Below are positions 28,151 through 37,168 of a stretch of DNA of 64,000 nucleotides, one piece after another (positions within the stretch are counted from its first letter, which is position 1; every line of letters starts with the position of its first letter). This DNA comes from Entomospira culicis (lineage in GTDB: Bacteria > Spirochaetota > Spirochaetia > WRBN01). The position numbers were made by a program, and so were the translations under genes. The notes beneath the pieces are model-generated. The model worked only from the letters and a program-made list of their open reading frames with translations. It was not told the DNA's origin and did not search any database. The DNA is taken from positions 1,116,211-1,180,210 of the forward strand of contig NZ_CP118181.1 of NCBI RefSeq assembly GCF_028748145.1, read 5' to 3'.

Positions 28151-30136
28151 TTATTTAGCAACTTCTTGAATCAACGTCATCAGTGCATCGGCGGTTAATC
28201 CGACATCTACTGCCACCTCTCCAGCCTTACCACTCGCGCCAAAACGTTCAATAGAGATAGCACCCGCATGCGCTAGCGACGCCCAGCCACCACGTACCCC
28301 CGCCTCCACACTGATTACAGGTAACCCATCACCCACCAAGTGCCGATAGTGAGGAACATTCTGCTCTAATAATCGACGAGAAGATACGGATACAACCCGC
28401 ACCCCAATCGACATCTTTTCTGCCACCGCAACCGCCAAGCTCACCTCCGAACCCGTCGCTAACACCACCACTTGGGGATGAACCTTCGGCTCAAAAGCAA
28501 CATATCCACCCTTAGCCATCCCCTCTTGCCAACCATGAGGCTTAGGAAGCACCGGTAAATCTTGACGGCTCAACGCCAAGACCACAGGCCTCTCTTTTTG
28601 CGTCAATGCCCACTGCCAAGCCCAAGCACTCTCTTGCGCATCGGCAGGACGCAACACCTCCATGTTCGGGATAAGGCGTAACGACTCTATCTGCTCGATA
28701 GGTTGATGGGTTGGGCCATCTTCTCCCACATAGATACTATCATGTGTTAAGACATAAACCACAGGTAAATGCATCAACGCCGCTAAGCGCATCGCCGCCC
28801 GCATGTAGTCAGAGAAGACTAAAAAGGTCGCGCAAAAAACTTTAAATCCACCATGTAGCGCCAACCCATTCGTAATGCTCGCCATCGCATGCTCACGAAC
28901 ACCAAAGTGCAACATCTTTGCCTCGCGATGGTCGGCACTAAATCCCACCGGCCAATCAGCAATCGCCGTATTGTTCGATGGCGCTAAATCGGCACTCCCG
29001 CCCATCAACGCAGGCACACGCCTAGCCACCTCTTGCAAAATGCGCCCACTTGCCACGCGCGTAGCAACCTTGTCGCCCTCGTTGAAGAGTTGCTCCCAAT
29101 GCTCTGATGCTAAATAACTATAAGATTCGGTGTGAATCGCCTCCCACGCTTTATTTAAATCTGGGTGTTGACGTTGCCAATGCAATAGCTGATTTTGATA
29201 TGCACCGCGTAGATGATCGATCGCGTTACGACGCGCTTGCATCCATTGAATCGCACGTGGATCGACATAAAAATCGACCCCTTCGGGCACACCTAACGCC
29301 TTGCGCGTGGCGATAATCTCCTCTTGCCCCAACGGCGCCCCGTGAATCTTATGCGACCCTGCCTTCGTGGCTGCACCCTTGCCGATAATCGTTTTAGCAA
29401 TAATAAGCAAAGGCTTATCACCATCTTGCTGTGTGTTAGCCTGCGCAAACGCACCATCAATCGCGTCATAATCATGCCCGTCTATCTCGATAACCTGCCA
29501 GCCATAACTCGCAAAACGCATAGCCACATTTTCACTAAAGGCTAAATCGGTCTTGCCCTCGATGGTGATTTGGTTGCTATCATAAATAGCGATAAGTTTC
29601 CCCAGTTTGAGATGCCCTGCCAGCGATGCAGCTTCGCCACTAAGCCCCTCCATCATACAGCCGTCACCCATCACCACATAGGTTTTATGGTCGACAATAC
29701 GCTCTTCGCCTTGATTAAAACGCTTGGCAAGATTGGCTTCGGCAATCGCCATGCCCACCGCCGTAGCAAAACCCGCAGCCAAAGGCCCAGTCGTCGTCTC
29801 CACCCCCACCGTATGTCCGTATTCAGGATGCCCCGCAGTAGCCGAATGAAGTTGGCGAAAGCGACGCAACTCACTAAGGGGAAGATCGTAACCACTGAGG
29901 TGTAAAAGGGCGTAAAGCAAAGACGATCCATGTCCTGCCGAAAGCACAAATCGATCGCGGTCGCACCATTTGGGATCGCTTGGATCATGTTTAAGATACT
30001 TACCATAAAGCACCGCCATCACATCCGCCATGCCCATAGGCAACCCAGGGTGTCCTGAGTTGGCACTCTGCACCATATCCATGCTTAAACAGCGTAACGA
30101 CGTTGCAATTGCGGTAAATGCCTCTTGATTCTCCAT
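28151..30136 (-). CDS. tkt: Transketolase
   Basis: A thiamine-diphosphate enzyme that moves two-carbon ketol units in the pentose phosphate pathway. 661 residues, standard length. Seen: SANSGHPGLPMGMADV near the start, GHGSSLLYALLHLSGYD, the ThDP motif GDGCMMEG with the matching DSNQI about 30 residues later, the pyrimidine domain with FGVREHAM (catalytic Glu) and the phosphate-binding HDSIYVGEDGPTHQP. It lies between a glycosidase (25 bases upstream) and a binding lipoprotein, suggesting a carbon-use operon. Confidence 0.97.
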   Translation of the reverse strand: MENQEAFTAIATSLRCLSMDMVQSANSGHPGLPMGMADVMAVLYGKYLKHDPSDPKWCDRDRFVLSAGHGSSLLYALLHLSGYDLPLSELRRFRQLHSATAGHPEYGHTVGVETTTGPLAAGFATAVGMAIAEANLAKRFNQGEERIVDHKTYVVMGDGCMMEGLSGEAASLAGHLKLGKLIAIYDSNQITIEGKTDLAFSENVAMRFASYGWQVIEIDGHDYDAIDGAFAQANTQQDGDKPLLIIAKTIIGKGAATKAGSHKIHGAPLGQEEIIATRKALGVPEGVDFYVDPRAIQWMQARRNAIDHLRGAYQNQLLHWQRQHPDLNKAWEAIHTESYSYLASEHWEQLFNEGDKVATRVASGRILQEVARRVPALMGGSADLAPSNNTAIADWPVGFSADHREAKMLHFGVREHAMASITNGLALHGGFKVFCATFLVFSDYMRAAMRLAALMHLPVVYVLTHDSIYVGEDGPTHQPIEQIESLRLIPNMEVLRPADAQESAWAWQWALTQKERPVVLALSRQDLPVLPKPHGWQEGMAKGGYVAFEPKVHPQVVVLATGSEVSLAVAVAEKMSIGVRVVSVSSRRLLEQNVPHYRHLVGDGLPVISVEAGVRGGWASLAHAGAISIERFGASGKAGEVAVDVGLTADALMTLIQEVAK

Positions 30137-30161
30137 GCTTATTTCTCCTTTTTTCTCACCC

Positions 30162-31601
30162 TTAAAGCTTCTCGATGAGCATTGAACATTGCCCAGAAGG
30201 AATGGGAAGCGTCTTCTTTTTTATGTTGACAAGATTGACCGTAAAGTAGTAAAGCTTCTCGCTCTTGAGGCGAATTTCCCAGCTTTGACGATGATTTTTC
30301 ACACATAAAATGCTAATAATATTACGTTTTAGACTCAAATTTTCAATACCCATAAGCTCCAGTGTCGGCACAATCCAGTCGACCGTTTTGCGTGGCAGAC
30401 TAATAATCAGCCCCACAATATTCTCAATCATGAGCGTAATTGTGGCAAGACAAACCATCGTTAAGATATCTTTTTGGTTGGCATTCTCCTTGCCATCCCC
30501 CACCCAAGCAATGCCGTCGCTAAGGGGTTGATAGCTCTGCCAAAAATGTCCCACACCATCGCCATCGGGATGCATCCGATCGAGGATAAAGTAAATGTGC
30601 TTGGCCGCAGCCTCGCGCGCAAATTCAAATTTTTTAAACTTCTCCAAGCCCTTAATCACGATATAAGTAAGTTCGGGATAGACCCCGCCATTAAAGCCAT
30701 CACCCTTAGCATTGAAATCGCTCTCGTTTACCGCGATGCTAGGGAAAGGGTTGGGCGTAGCAAAACCATCGGGATCGTGTAAATGAGCAATCAGGCGATC
30801 GGCATTCTCCTCGGTGGGAAGTTCGGCTAAAAGCGCCCAGTAAGCGGCAAGCGTACGCGCCTTAATTTGATTGCCACTCTCATCTAAATCAAAGTAAAAT
30901 CCAGCATCTTCTGACCACATCAGCGCATTGATTTTTGTCTTGAGCATAAAGTAGCGCTTTTTATAACGAAACGAGAGCTCCTTGTCATTCATAATGTCAG
31001 CAAGATACGACATATAGAGCGCATTAAGCGCCTGTTGGCAATTAAAATCGATAAGATAGAGCGCATCTTTTCGCGGTTTACAATCCACCATAATCGAGGC
31101 AGATAATGGCGCATGATAGAGACCAAGCGTCTCATCAAAGGCCACTTGATCGAGCCAGTTAAAGTAATCGCCAAGGATCGGTAGCACATCTTTAACCCGC
31201 TTTTTAATACCAATTTTATGATAAATATCAAACTCTACCCACGCAAAAATTGGCGGGGCTAACCCTAAAGGATTATTCTCAGCAAGAATCGCTTCGCCAG
31301 TGGTAAAGTTGTAGTGGCTACGGATCGCTCCGGATAGTTCCTGTTTGGCGTAAATAGCATCAAGGGTGGCAAACGCGGAGTAAACCTTGTTAGAGTACAC
31401 CAGATAAAAAGAGGAGAAACAGGCATCGGTTACCGAGATATCTACTTTATCTTTCTGGTGAAACATCGACCCCTCAAACCCGCTCGCTTTGGTGCCGCGT
31501 GCCCATTGGGCATCGATCAAGTTCCAACTTCGCACGTATAAGTCGACAAAGTCTTGGTTGTAGTAATGGATACGTGGCACACCTTTTTTTAGTGCAATCA
31601 T
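30162..31601 (-). CDS. (alpha/alpha)6-barrel glycoside hydrolase (MGH1/trehalase-like)
   Basis: 479 residues, no signal peptide. Helical-barrel glycosidase features in order: GSMFHQKDKVDISVTDAC, PLGLAPPIFAWVEFDIY, WSEDAGFYFDLD (a motif typical of GH63/GH37-like enzymes), DGFNGGVYPELTYIVIKGL and a final HFWQSYQPLSDGIAW. Such enzymes cleave small alpha-glucosides; trehalose, sucrose or mannosylglycerate-type substrates cannot be told apart here. The last about 70 residues are strand-rich and may form a small extra domain. It is the first gene of the tkt operon and divergent from rsmH. Confidence 0.78.
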   Translation of the reverse strand: MIALKKGVPRIHYYNQDFVDLYVRSWNLIDAQWARGTKASGFEGSMFHQKDKVDISVTDACFSSFYLVYSNKVYSAFATLDAIYAKQELSGAIRSHYNFTTGEAILAENNPLGLAPPIFAWVEFDIYHKIGIKKRVKDVLPILGDYFNWLDQVAFDETLGLYHAPLSASIMVDCKPRKDALYLIDFNCQQALNALYMSYLADIMNDKELSFRYKKRYFMLKTKINALMWSEDAGFYFDLDESGNQIKARTLAAYWALLAELPTEENADRLIAHLHDPDGFATPNPFPSIAVNESDFNAKGDGFNGGVYPELTYIVIKGLEKFKKFEFAREAAAKHIYFILDRMHPDGDGVGHFWQSYQPLSDGIAWVGDGKENANQKDILTMVCLATITLMIENIVGLIISLPRKTVDWIVPTLELMGIENLSLKRNIISILCVKNHRQSWEIRLKSEKLYYFTVNLVNIKKKTLPIPSGQCSMLIEKL

Positions 31602-31803
31602 GCAAATTCCTCTATCAGTTTGGCCTTTAGAATAAATAACATTGAAAAATCACAGCTCAATATCACTACCCTTATCGGCAAATAGCCGGCATATCGTAAT
31701 CCTCTAGCCTTACTTTTCCCCGATCTTTTCGCGAATTTCTGTACAAACCGACAAAATTTCCTCGATTATTCCATCTTTTCCCTAATCATTTGGGATAAAG
31801 TGA

Positions 31804-31832
31804 TTGATTTTTCATGATAAATTGGCTAGAAT
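31804..31832 (+). promoter_or_regulatory. Promoter of the division/cell-wall cluster (rsmH)
   Basis: TTGATT (31804-31809), 17 bases, TAGAAT (31827-31832). The only nearby in-frame ATG (31831) lies inside this -10, so transcripts from here start after it. Confidence 0.7.
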
Positions 31833-32823
31833 GCTAGCAATACTATTGCGGACAAAGAGGAAGCGCCCTATCAGCAAGAATTCCTATCAAGGACACTATT
31901 CGGTACTAAAAGAAGAGTCGATTGTTACTCTACAACCTACTTCGGCTTCAGGTATCTGGATTGATGGTACCCTCGGCGAGGCAGGGCACGCAAGCTATGC
32001 GCTAAGCTCCTATCCAAGCATCAGCCTGATTGGGCTAGATGCCGACCCACAGATGCTCCAACGCGCCCATACCAACCTCATACCTTATGCAGGGCGCTAT
32101 CAATTGGTCAATCAATTTTTTGACGACTACTTCGCCCACTATCCACCCAACCAAGCTCCCCCCAGCACGATACTTTTAGATCTAGGTATTAGTATGTTCC
32201 ACTACAAAGGCGCAGCGCGTGGCTTCTCCTACGACGACGAATCCTCCCTCGACATGCGCCTAAACCCCAGTGGAGAGAGCGCCTACGATCTCCTCCTCAC
32301 CAAAAGCGAAAGCGATCTTGCTTCTATCTTCTGGCGCTACGGCGAAGAGAAAGAGAGCAGACGCATCGCCAAAGCCATCGTACACCAACGCAAAAGCGCC
32401 CCCATCACCAGCGCCAAAGAGCTAAGCAATCTCATCAAGTCCGTCATCAAACCCAAACCAACGCAATACCTTCACCCCGCCGCCAAGGTCTTTCAGGCGT
32501 TGCGCATCGCGGTCAATCACGAGCTCTCTCGCCTCGAACGCATGCTGCCCCTTGCCTTCTCTCGCCTAGAGACCAATGGCAAATTAGGCATCATCACCTT
32601 CCACAGCCTCGAAGATCGTATCGTCAAACACTTCTTCAAAGAGCTCACAAAATCATGCCAATGTCCCGATAATCAACTTAGATGCACCTGCCTTGGCGCC
32701 TATGCCAAGCAGATAAGCCCTAAAGGCATCACTGCCACGCCTCAAGAGATAGCAGAAAATCCTGCCTCGCGAAGCGCTCGCCTGCGCGTTATCCAAAAAA
32801 TTCGCCCCTACCCTAAGGAGTAA
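31831..32823 (+). CDS. rsmH: 16S rRNA (cytosine1402-N4)-methyltransferase RsmH
   Basis: A SAM-dependent methyltransferase of 16S rRNA, usually the first gene of the dcw cluster. The SAM loop WIDGTLGEAGHA, then LLDLGISMFHYKGAARGFSYD (RsmH-specific), QALRIAVNHEL and TFHSLEDRIVKHFF are all present. The start is uncertain: ATG 31831 is given as the only ATG, but it lies in the -10 of a good promoter and lacks a ribosome site. AGAGGA at 31856-31861 points instead to an AUC codon at 31870, which would give the N-terminus length expected for the family. Promoter reading and start choice are inference. Confidence 0.93.
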   Translation: MLAILLRTKRKRPISKNSYQGHYSVLKEESIVTLQPTSASGIWIDGTLGEAGHASYALSSYPSISLIGLDADPQMLQRAHTNLIPYAGRYQLVNQFFDDYFAHYPPNQAPPSTILLDLGISMFHYKGAARGFSYDDESSLDMRLNPSGESAYDLLLTKSESDLASIFWRYGEEKESRRIAKAIVHQRKSAPITSAKELSNLIKSVIKPKPTQYLHPAAKVFQALRIAVNHELSRLERMLPLAFSRLETNGKLGIITFHSLEDRIVKHFFKELTKSCQCPDNQLRCTCLGAYAKQISPKGITATPQEIAENPASRSARLRVIQKIRPYPKE

Positions 32824-32831
32824 TCCAATCC

Positions 32832-33061
32832 ATGTTCTACAAACACCTTACCCACACTCCTCAAATCTCATACTTAGCATCTCCACTCGCGTTGGCTTCT
32901 GTATTATCCAGAAGATGCCCCGCTATCCTAAGGAGTAACCCAATCCATGTTCTGCAAACACCTTACTTACACTCCTCAAATCTCATATTCAGCATCTCCA
33001 CACGCGCTGGCTTCTGTATTATCCAGAAGATGTCCCGCTATCCTAAGGAGTGCCTAAACCC
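32832..33061 (+). repeat. Two tandem 115-bp copies of the rsmH-end/ftsL-start junction
   Basis: Copies 32832-32946 and 32947-33061 are the same length with about 13 differences by my count. Each begins ATGTTCT.CAAACACCTTAC, resembling the first 25 codons of ftsL (M..KH.T...LAS.AL). Each ends with a relic of the rsmH tail, including CCTAAGGAGT and, in frame, a copy of the C-terminal residues (IIQKM.RYPKE). The series is thus genuine rsmH tail, ftsL-head copy, rsmH-tail copy, ftsL-head copy, rsmH-tail copy, genuine ftsL. A 77-codon frame from 32832 and a 36-codon frame from 32947 exist but look like by-products. Confidence 0.9.
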
Positions 33062-33343
33062 ATGACATGGAAACACTTTACCTACTCCCTGCTCCTACTC
33101 CTTCTCGCATCGGTTGCGCTCTTGCAAGTGTGGAGTGCGTGGCAATTTCAAATCAATGCCTATCAGCTTCGCTCCCTTGAGCGCCGACAAGAGCTTACCC
33201 TTGAACAAAATCGACGCCTTCAAGCCAACATTACCGCGCTCTCTGCTCCCGAGCGTTTACTCATTTTAATTGAACAAAATCCACAATGGCAACTGCGTCG
33301 CCTTGCAGGCGAAGATATCACGATTATTGACATTAAGGAGTAG
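33062..33343 (+). CDS. ftsL: FtsL-like cell division protein
   Basis: 93 residues: a short basic start (MTWKHFTYS), one hydrophobic helix (about 9-30), then a heptad-like coiled-coil region rich in Gln, Arg and Leu (about 35-75). Size, topology and position between rsmH and murF fit FtsL, a bitopic divisome protein that works with FtsQ and FtsB; sequence conservation in this family is low. The ATG lies after AAGGAGTGCCTAAACCC, the same layout as in the two upstream repeat copies. Confidence 0.75.
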   Translation: MTWKHFTYSLLLLLLASVALLQVWSAWQFQINAYQLRSLERRQELTLEQNRRLQANITALSAPERLLILIEQNPQWQLRRLAGEDITIIDIKE

Positions 33344-33347
33344 TGCG

Positions 33348-34772
33348 ATGATTCTTAGTATCCAAGAAATTAGCAAGTTATTGCATGTAAACAACTTGGC
33401 AGCTGCGGGTACGGCAAGCATTACCTCCGTAGAGATTGATAGCCGTCGCATTGAACCTGGGGCGCTCTTCATTGCATTGTCGGGTGCGCATCAAGATGGG
33501 CGTATCTATGTGGAGGAGAGCTTTAAGAAGGGCGCGAAGGCTGCCATCATTGGTAGCAGCGACGATGGCTTTGAACTCTTAGCCCAAAAAGAGCATGCTA
33601 CTAAATATGGATGCGCGCTCTTTGTCGTCGACGATCCGCTCAAAGCGCTTCACATTCTTGCCAAGTGGCACTTACAAAAATTCCCTAACCTCAAAAAAAT
33701 TGCTATCACGGGGAGCTCGGGTAAAACCACCGTCAAAAATCTGCTCTATAGCATCTTCTCGCAAGCCTTCCACACGCATGCTACGGCGGGAAATTTCAAT
33801 AGCGAGACGGGGCTACCTCTCTCTATCTTTCATATTGAAGGCAGTCATCAAGTTACCATTTTAGAGATGGGCATGAACCACGCCGGAGAGATTGCCGATT
33901 TAGCCCAAATTGTCGAGCCCGATATCGCAATCATTACCAATATTGGCAAAGCGCATATCGGCTTTTTGGAGAGTGTCGAAGCGATTGCGCTAGAAAAAAA
34001 GGCAATTTTTAGTCGCTTTGACGGCAATCAGCTGGCCTTTATCCCCCAAAAAGATGCCTATGCCTCACTTCTTGCCCAAAATGTCCAAGGCAATGTGATT
34101 TTTTACGATCCGGCCACGATCAAACGCTTAGAAAATATCACCTCGCTTGGGCTGGATGGTTGGCGCTTTAGCCTCGGCGCAGAAGAGATTCACTTTCGCC
34201 TCCCGGGTATCCACAACTTTGAAAACGCCGCCCTTGCTATCTACGTGGCAAAAGAGATGGGCATCAAGCACACACAAATCAAACAGGGTCTGCAGGCTAT
34301 CCGTGCAGGAGAACATCGCAATGAGGTCATAAAAGGCACCATCACCGTAATGAAGGATTGCTACAATGCCAATCCCGAAAGCATGAAGGCTGCCATCGAG
34401 CTGATTACTGCGCTCAAGTATAGCCGAAAGGTGCTCTTTTTGGCCGAGATGAAAGAGCTTGGCGCCATGAGTGCCAGTGGGCATAAGGAGCTTGCCCAGC
34501 CCATTATGCATGCCGATGTTACGGCGATTTTTCTTTTAGGTAAAGAGATGCTCTTTTTAGAACGCGAGCTTAAAGTACGCAATTTTACGGGAATGATCTT
34601 CTGTGATAGCAACTTTGATACCCTCAAAGCGCACCTCAAGCTCTACCTTAAAGCTAGTGATCTTCTGCTCATTAAGGGGAGTCGGGCACATCGATTAGAG
34701 CGTCTCGTTACCTTTTTAGAAGAAGAAAAATTTTTACCAAAAGAAGAGCCATCAATCCACGAAAAAAAATAA
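33348..34772 (+). CDS. murF: UDP-N-acetylmuramoyl-tripeptide--D-alanyl-D-alanine ligase
   Basis: MurF adds D-Ala-D-Ala to the UDP-MurNAc-tripeptide in the cytosol. 474 residues from ATG 33348, chosen because AAGGAG (33335-33340) lies before it and overlaps the ftsL stop; the longer frame from 33270 lies inside ftsL. The ATP-binding loop ITGSSGKTTVKN, the region NFNSETGLPLSIF, LEMGMNHAGEI and the domain-3 segment DCYNANPESMKAAIE identify the family. Only murF of the Mur ligases is in this cluster. Confidence 0.95.
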   Translation: MILSIQEISKLLHVNNLAAAGTASITSVEIDSRRIEPGALFIALSGAHQDGRIYVEESFKKGAKAAIIGSSDDGFELLAQKEHATKYGCALFVVDDPLKALHILAKWHLQKFPNLKKIAITGSSGKTTVKNLLYSIFSQAFHTHATAGNFNSETGLPLSIFHIEGSHQVTILEMGMNHAGEIADLAQIVEPDIAIITNIGKAHIGFLESVEAIALEKKAIFSRFDGNQLAFIPQKDAYASLLAQNVQGNVIFYDPATIKRLENITSLGLDGWRFSLGAEEIHFRLPGIHNFENAALAIYVAKEMGIKHTQIKQGLQAIRAGEHRNEVIKGTITVMKDCYNANPESMKAAIELITALKYSRKVLFLAEMKELGAMSASGHKELAQPIMHADVTAIFLLGKEMLFLERELKVRNFTGMIFCDSNFDTLKAHLKLYLKASDLLLIKGSRAHRLERLVTFLEEEKFLPKEEPSIHEKK

Positions 34773-34791
34773 ACCCAAGGAGTTCATCACT

Positions 34792-35952
34792 ATGCTATTT
34801 TGGCTAGGAGAGCAATTTTTACAAGATTTTCCCCCCTTACGCGTACTTAGTTACATCTCGTTTCGCGGGATTTTTGCCGCCATCACCGCGCTACTGATCA
34901 GTTTTATTGTTAGCCCCAGCATTATTCGCGCGCTAAAACGCTTCAAATTAGGCCAATCCGTACGCACCGATGGTCCACAAGATCACCTCATTAAGAGTGG
35001 TACGCCCACGATGGGTGGGGTTATCATGATTGTTAGCATCCTCATCGCGACGCTCCTGTGGCAACGCTTCGATAGTTTCTATACGTGGATTATTCTCCTT
35101 TCTCTTCTTGGATTTGGCGCGCTGGGGTTTGTCGATGACTACCTCAAGATCAAATTGAAAAATTCTGACGGTGTCTCGGCAAAAATGAAGATCATTGTGC
35201 AAGTAGGCCTCTCATTACTCATCGTTGCACTGATCAAAGCCCACGTGATGGCGCACATGCACGACGACGTGCCTAGCTTGGGCGAGAATTTTTCGCTACT
35301 CTATCTTCCCTTCTTCAAAGAGGCAGTGATCGATTTAGGCTGGGTCTACTTTCCTTTCGTGATGGTCATCTTGATCGGCACAAGCAATGCCACCAACCTT
35401 ACCGATGGCTTGGACGGACTCCTCACTGGTCTCTTGATCTTTGCCTTTGGTGCCTTTATGGTCATCGCCTACATCTCTGGACGTGCCGACTTCTCCAGCT
35501 ATCTGAACATCCCACATATTCAAGGAAGCAGTGAGTTGGTCATCCCTGCGATGGCGATTATCGGGGCGTGTATTGGCTTTTTATGGTACAACTCACACCC
35601 TGCCGAGATCTTTATGGGTGATGTGGGATCACTTGCCTTTGGTGCAACTTTGGGCATCTTCTCGATTATCCTTAAAAAAGAGATCTTACTGATTATTATT
35701 GGTGGGGTCTTTGTGATGGAAGCGCTCTCGGTGATGATTCAAGTTGGCTACTTTCGCTACACCAAAAAACGTTATGGTACGGGCAGACGTATCTTACGTA
35801 TGGCGCCCTTGCATCATCACTTTGAAATTACGTGGAAAGAGGCGCGTAGTGATCAAAGCAAACCTTGGAGCGAGACCAAAGTGGTGATTCGCTTCTGGAT
35901 TTTGGGGATTCTCTTTACGCTATTTGCCTTGGCGACACTCAAGTTGCAGTAG
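34792..35952 (+). CDS. mraY: Phospho-N-acetylmuramoyl-pentapeptide transferase
   Basis: MraY transfers phospho-MurNAc-pentapeptide to undecaprenyl phosphate, making lipid I in the inner membrane. 386 residues with about ten membrane helices. Catalytic signatures seen: GTPTMGGV, FVDDYLKI with the Asp pair, NLTDGLDGL, EIFMGDVGSLA and the His-rich MAPLHHHFE loop. AAGGAG precedes the ATG by nine bases. It lies between murF and ftsW, the standard order. Confidence 0.97.
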   Translation: MLFWLGEQFLQDFPPLRVLSYISFRGIFAAITALLISFIVSPSIIRALKRFKLGQSVRTDGPQDHLIKSGTPTMGGVIMIVSILIATLLWQRFDSFYTWIILLSLLGFGALGFVDDYLKIKLKNSDGVSAKMKIIVQVGLSLLIVALIKAHVMAHMHDDVPSLGENFSLLYLPFFKEAVIDLGWVYFPFVMVILIGTSNATNLTDGLDGLLTGLLIFAFGAFMVIAYISGRADFSSYLNIPHIQGSSELVIPAMAIIGACIGFLWYNSHPAEIFMGDVGSLAFGATLGIFSIILKKEILLIIIGGVFVMEALSVMIQVGYFRYTKKRYGTGRRILRMAPLHHHFEITWKEARSDQSKPWSETKVVIRFWILGILFTLFALATLKLQ

Positions 35953-35959
35953 GTAGGCG

Positions 35960-37168
35960 ATGTCGGCGCTCTTTGACAAGCAGAGAAGTAAAATACAAAT
36001 TCGCATCAAAGCCAAGCGAACGCTTCCTCGCTGGCTTAGTGAGCATCGCTGGATCGATCTCCAACGCGGTGCAGTCGATCTCGAACTGCTTTTAGTCATT
36101 CTCGCGCTGATTCTCTTTGGTTTTGTCATTACCTTCTCGGGCTACTTCTACTTTTCATGGCAACAGTATAGTCAAAAAGGCACGCCCTTACTCTACTTTA
36201 TCTCTCGGCAAGCGATATGGCTGATGCTTGGCTTTATCTCGATGATCTTTCTTAGTTTGATCTCTCCTCGTGCTATCCACAAAGCCACGCCTATCTTTTT
36301 TATTTTGGTGCTTTTGCTCAACTTGATGCCAGTTTTTGGGATTTTGGGACAAGAGATTCGAGGCGGTAGACGCTGGATTTTCCTCGGAGGCTTCTCCTTT
36401 CAACCTAGTGAGCTGGCCAAATTAGCCCTCGTGCTCTACTTGGCGCGCATCGTTAATGGGCATCGCGAGCGCCTCGCCACAAGCTTTGCCGGAGCGTTAC
36501 GGCCAATGTTGATGGTAACCTTGCTTGGCTTGAGCGTCTTCTTTCAAAACGACCTCTCCACCTCGGTCTTTCTCTTTGGGATTGCCATTTTGATCCTCTT
36601 TATGGGCGGGATAAGTTTGCGCTATCTGGTGATCCAATTAGCAATGATGCTGGGGATGAGCATTTTGGCGATTATCTCCACACCCTTTCGTATACAACGC
36701 GTCTTACTCTGGTTGAGCGGTGATGGTGACCTCACCAAAAATGGCCGGCAAGCGATCCTCGCATTACGTGCCATTGAGAATAGTGGCATCGGTGGAACGG
36801 GCTTGGGCGCGGGAGAGTATAAGCTCGGGCGTATCAGTTTGGTGCAGTCGGACTATATCTTTGCTGCGGTAGTTGAGGAGCTTGGCTTTTTAGGCATTAT
36901 GAGCGTGATTGGGCTCTTTTTGCTTCTCTTGGTCAAGGCCTATGACATCGGACAGAAGACAAAAAAGCACTACACCTCCTTTTTAGCCATCGCGCTGGCA
37001 ACCACACTCGCGGGGCAAGCCTTTCTCAATATGGCGGTGGTGGTGGGCATCTTTCCGGTTACCGGATTACCCCTACCCTTCTTCTCGGCAGGAGGCAGTA
37101 ACCTCTTGGTCTCGATGATGATGTGCGGGATTCTGCTCAATCTCTCGCGTAAAGAGGGGCGAACGTGA
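35960..37168 (+). CDS. ftsW: Peptidoglycan glycosyltransferase FtsW
   Basis: SEDS-family septal peptidoglycan polymerase. 402 residues with about ten helices after a basic N-terminus of about 45 residues. Signatures: GGRRWIFLGGFSFQPSELAKLALVLYLAR, FQNDLSTSVFLFGI with the conserved acidic residue, GGTGLGAGEYKLG, and a C-terminal TGLPLPFFSAGGSNLL. The dcw position marks it as FtsW, not RodA. It starts seven bases after mraY and its stop overlaps the next gene's GTG. Confidence 0.95.
   Translation: MSALFDKQRSKIQIRIKAKRTLPRWLSEHRWIDLQRGAVDLELLLVILALILFGFVITFSGYFYFSWQQYSQKGTPLLYFISRQAIWLMLGFISMIFLSLISPRAIHKATPIFFILVLLLNLMPVFGILGQEIRGGRRWIFLGGFSFQPSELAKLALVLYLARIVNGHRERLATSFAGALRPMLMVTLLGLSVFFQNDLSTSVFLFGIAILILFMGGISLRYLVIQLAMMLGMSILAIISTPFRIQRVLLWLSGDGDLTKNGRQAILALRAIENSGIGGTGLGAGEYKLGRISLVQSDYIFAAVVEELGFLGIMSVIGLFLLLLVKAYDIGQKTKKHYTSFLAIALATTLAGQAFLNMAVVVGIFPVTGLPLPFFSAGGSNLLVSMMMCGILLNLSRKEGRT

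Noticed and set aside
32832-33065. 77-codon frame as a separate gene between rsmH and ftsL
   Set aside because: It reads the first 115-bp repeat in one frame and the second in another because the unit length is not a multiple of three; it is a by-product of the duplication.
33270-33347. Upstream extension of murF
   Set aside because: Overlaps ftsL; the ATG at 33348 has its own AAGGAG and matches the family start.
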